In this document: in pieces, positions 5,712-7,345 of the stretch | Layout: each line of letters starts with the position of its first letter | Numbering within the stretch: the first letter of the stretch is position 1 | NCBI GenBank assembly: GCA_024654265.1 | Contig: JANLIO010000051.1 | Location: 1 to 7,345 of the forward strand | DNA: 7,345 nucleotides | Reading direction: 5' to 3' | Source: a bacterium | GTDB lineage: Bacteria; Patescibacteriota; Patescibacteriia; 2-12-FULL-60-25 | Translations under genes and position numbers: made by a program | Notes under the pieces: model-generated | What the model saw: only the letters and a program-made list of their open reading frames with translations | Database searches by the model: none | What the model was told of the DNA's origin: nothing

Positions 5712-6665
5712 ATGCCTCACATTATTTTCTTCGGAACATCAGAGTTTGCAACACCTTCCCTTAAGGCGTTGATTGATGATCCGCGATTTTCTGTTATCGG
5801 CGTTGTTACCCAACCGGATCGTCCGAAAGGTCGGCATCAGATTCTCTCCCCTTCTCCGATAAAAGAATTGGCTCTTTCTGAAAAAATCTTTGATATCCAA
5901 CAACCTGAAAAAATAAGAAAAAAGCTTGCTTCCGATCAATCGGACTATGATGATTTTCAAAAATGGATCCTTTCTACAGGAAAAACTGCTGACATTTTTG
6001 TTATTGCATCGTACGGGAAGATCCTTCCTCAATGGCTTTTAGATATTCCAAAGCACGGGTGTATCAACGTTCACGGCTCACTTTTGCCACGATGGCGAGG
6101 CGCATCACCAATCCAATCCGCGATTGCAGAAGGTGACAAAACAACAGGCGTGACGATCATGCTCGTTGACGCTGAATTAGATCACGGAGCAATTCTTTCA
6201 AAAAAAGAAACAGAAATCGGCTCAACCGAAACAGGCGGTCAACTACACGATCGGCTTGCACAAACCGGCGCTGAAATTCTCCCTGATTCAATCGAAGGTT
6301 ATCTAAAAGAGATCATTTCACCAAAAGAGCAAGACCACGCAAAAGCAACCTTTTGCCGAACTTTAAAACGCGAGGATGGAGAAATCGACTGGAACAGAAA
6401 CTGCCACGAAATTGAACGAAAAATTCGCGCATATGATCCATGGCCCGGTGCGTGGACTGAGGTGGATGGAAAACGCGTCAAACTCCTCTCATCCCGCGTC
6501 CGCCCAAATGACTCTTCCTACGCCCCAGGCGAGAAATTCGTCTATAACGGTCACCCAAGCGTAAAATGCGATCATAACACCGTTTTAGAGATCACAAAGG
6601 TACAACCGGAAGGGAAGACACCCATGGCTGGTGATGAGTTCACAAAAGGAAATAAGTGGGCATAA
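5712..6665 (+). CDS. fmt: Methionyl-tRNA formyltransferase
   Basis: This 317-residue enzyme transfers a formyl group from 10-formyltetrahydrofolate to initiator Met-tRNA. The chosen start gives MPHIIFFGTSEFA, the normal Rossmann-fold opening, and a length close to E. coli Fmt. The frame is open further upstream to ATG 5628, but those 28 extra codons translate the inverted repeats (LDPRVKLEDDR), so that start is rejected. Key features are TQPDRPKGRHQ (33-43), the basic loop near the active site; CINVHGSLLPRWRGASPIQ (117-135) with catalytic N119 and H121; LVDAELDHGAIL (151-162) with D157; and the tRNA-binding C-terminal domain with IRAYDPWPGAW (238-248) and VQPEGKTPMAGDEF (297-310). Residues about 72-92 (SDQSDYDDFQKW...) look like a short lineage-specific insertion. 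There is no Shine-Dalgarno before ATG. The gene ends 11 bases before a strong terminator stem. Confidence 0.97.
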   Translation: MPHIIFFGTSEFATPSLKALIDDPRFSVIGVVTQPDRPKGRHQILSPSPIKELALSEKIFDIQQPEKIRKKLASDQSDYDDFQKWILSTGKTADIFVIASYGKILPQWLLDIPKHGCINVHGSLLPRWRGASPIQSAIAEGDKTTGVTIMLVDAELDHGAILSKKETEIGSTETGGQLHDRLAQTGAEILPDSIEGYLKEIISPKEQDHAKATFCRTLKREDGEIDWNRNCHEIERKIRAYDPWPGAWTEVDGKRVKLLSSRVRPNDSSYAPGEKFVYNGHPSVKCDHNTVLEITKVQPEGKTPMAGDEFTKGNKWA

Positions 6666-6676
6666 TCAATTAACAC

Positions 6677-6711
6677 AATCAAAAAACGGCCATCACGGCC
6701 GTTTTTTGATT
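6677..6711. terminator. Bidirectional rho-independent terminator between fmt and the lipoprotein gene
   Basis: A perfect 15-bp inverted repeat (6677-6691 with 6697-6711) encloses the 5-base loop ATCAC. The inner stem ACGGCC/GGCCGT is GC-rich and flanked by A6 on one side and T6 on the other, so RNA from either strand ends in a U-run. It sits between two convergent genes, 11 bases after the fmt stop and directly after the lipoprotein stop, and can terminate both. Confidence 0.95.
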
Positions 6712-6712
6712 C

Positions 6713-7213
6713 TTACAATCGCTTGAATGATTGAACCGCCTGCTCGTAGATTGGTGATTCCAGACATTCCCACAGTCGGAACTCTGCAACATCTTTCTTC
6801 AGCTTAAACTTATACACAGGACATGAATCCTCCATAATCTTATTCCCTGTAACTCCATTTACCTCTACATTTTCTTCACTTTTAACAGCCTCTGGGTTCA
6901 AAGATCCTAGGTCATCACCCTCCTGTATTCGAATGGTGAATTCTGGAGACACCATCCAATTTTCAGCAACAGAATCTTTCGACACGTAAAAATACCGCTC
7001 TGACTGTGTCGCGCTGTATCCTTTCGGGATCTCAACAGAAAATCCAAACTCCGTATTCATAAACAACGCCGTTTCTCCTGCTCCGTTATCTTGAGTATTC
7101 TCCTCAACAGGAACATCCGAATCTACATCATCTCCTGCCTGTGGCAGGTTGCAACCCGCTCCAAACAGAATCGTACCAGTCAAAAGGAACGCTAAAATAT
7201 GGAACTTCTTCAT
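6713..7213 (-). CDS. Small predicted lipoprotein of unknown function
   Basis: The 166-residue protein starts MKKFHILAFLLTGTILFGAGC, a lipoprotein-type signal peptide with C21 as the likely lipidated cysteine. The box FGAGC is imperfect because position -3 is glycine rather than leucine. Residues about 22-48 form an acidic, low-complexity linker (DDVDSDVPVEEN). The remaining domain starts FMNTEFGFSVEIPKGY (51-66), a pattern seen at the start of many small surface domains in Patescibacteria, and carries C131 and C150, which could form a disulfide outside the cell. I do not recognise a named family. The stop codon lies 1 base from the terminator stem shared with fmt. There is no Shine-Dalgarno before ATG; the leader is very AT-rich. 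Confidence 0.7.
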   Translation of the reverse strand: MKKFHILAFLLTGTILFGAGCNLPQAGDDVDSDVPVEENTQDNGAGETALFMNTEFGFSVEIPKGYSATQSERYFYVSKDSVAENWMVSPEFTIRIQEGDDLGSLNPEAVKSEENVEVNGVTGNKIMEDSCPVYKFKLKKDVAEFRLWECLESPIYEQAVQSFKRL

Positions 7214-7229
7214 ACAAAATTTTTAATTG

Positions 7230-7258
7230 ATTATGATTAATACTCTATTCTTTATCAT
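7230..7258 (-). promoter_or_regulatory. Candidate promoter for the lipoprotein gene
   Basis: On the minus strand ATGATA (7258-7253), a 17-base spacer and CATAAT (7235-7230) match the sigma-70 consensus at four and five of six positions. Transcription would begin near 7223, about 10 bases before the ATG. The -35 overlaps the start codon of the divergent gene at the right edge. Confidence 0.35.
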
Positions 7259-7345
7259 GCGCCCGTTATATCCACAATCTCTTCCATCCCAATCACCGCT
7301 AAATATCCCTCAGTCAGTAGAAGAAAACCAAACCCGAGCGGATGA
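7257..7345 (+). CDS. Partial unknown protein, first 29 codons only
   Basis: An open frame starts at ATG 7257 and runs off the window. The visible N-terminus, MRPLYPQSLPSQSPLNIPQS followed by VEENQTRAD, is rich in proline, glutamine and serine and looks disordered. It shows no signal peptide and no family can be named. It lies divergent to the lipoprotein gene with a 43-base AT-rich gap. There is no Shine-Dalgarno, but TATTCT (7246-7251) would place a transcript start at or near the ATG, so a leaderless message is possible. The frame is short enough that it could be chance. Confidence 0.45.
   Translation, partial: MRPLYPQSLPSQSPLNIPQSVEENQTRAD

Noticed and set aside
920..6665. Alternative genetic code (UGA as glycine)
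   Set aside because: The TGA at 2348-2350 ends the lysozyme-like frame exactly at the next gene's start, and no recognised gene contains an in-frame TGA.

Overview
The window looks like chromosomal DNA from a Patescibacteria (Candidate Phyla Radiation) genome. The evidence is the gene content, short compact genes, mostly absent Shine-Dalgarno sequences, intermediate GC, and a secreted lysozyme-like protein of a style common in that group. This is inference from family resemblance; the window holds no rRNA or other marker that places it firmly. Stop codons TGA, TAA and TAG are all used as stops, so nothing suggests the UGA-as-glycine code of Gracilibacteria/Absconditabacteria.

Layout. Positions 1-866 (minus) hold the N-terminal 288 codons of a multi-membrane-span glycosyltransferase-like protein that runs off the left edge. 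A 53-bp divergent spacer separates it from a rightward cluster. That cluster comprises a secreted lysozyme-like protein with four C-terminal repeats (920-2350), a LigB/AmmeMemoRadiSam-type class III dioxygenase-fold protein joined by an ATGA overlap (2347-3138), a strongly degenerate PriA-like protein (3188-4840) and peptide deformylase, def (4850-5338). An intergenic island of 373 bp follows (5339-5711), built from microsatellites and six copies of a small dispersed repeat, three direct and three inverted. Then come fmt (5712-6665), a perfect 15-bp bidirectional terminator, a convergent small lipoprotein gene (6713-7213, minus) and the first 29 codons of an unknown rightward gene at the right edge.

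Functional reading. def and fmt are the two halves of the N-formylmethionine cycle: Fmt formylates initiator Met-tRNA and Def removes the formyl group from new proteins. The order priA-def-fmt is a classic bacterial arrangement. It supports the identity of the priA-like gene although that protein has lost the Walker A lysine, the DEEH box, the zinc-binding cysteines and the QVAGRAGR motif. The ATPase-dead PriA relic is the most interesting item here. Second are the convergent repeat island that splits def from fmt, and the translational coupling of a cell-wall lysozyme-like protein to a LigB-fold protein lacking one conserved active-site histidine.
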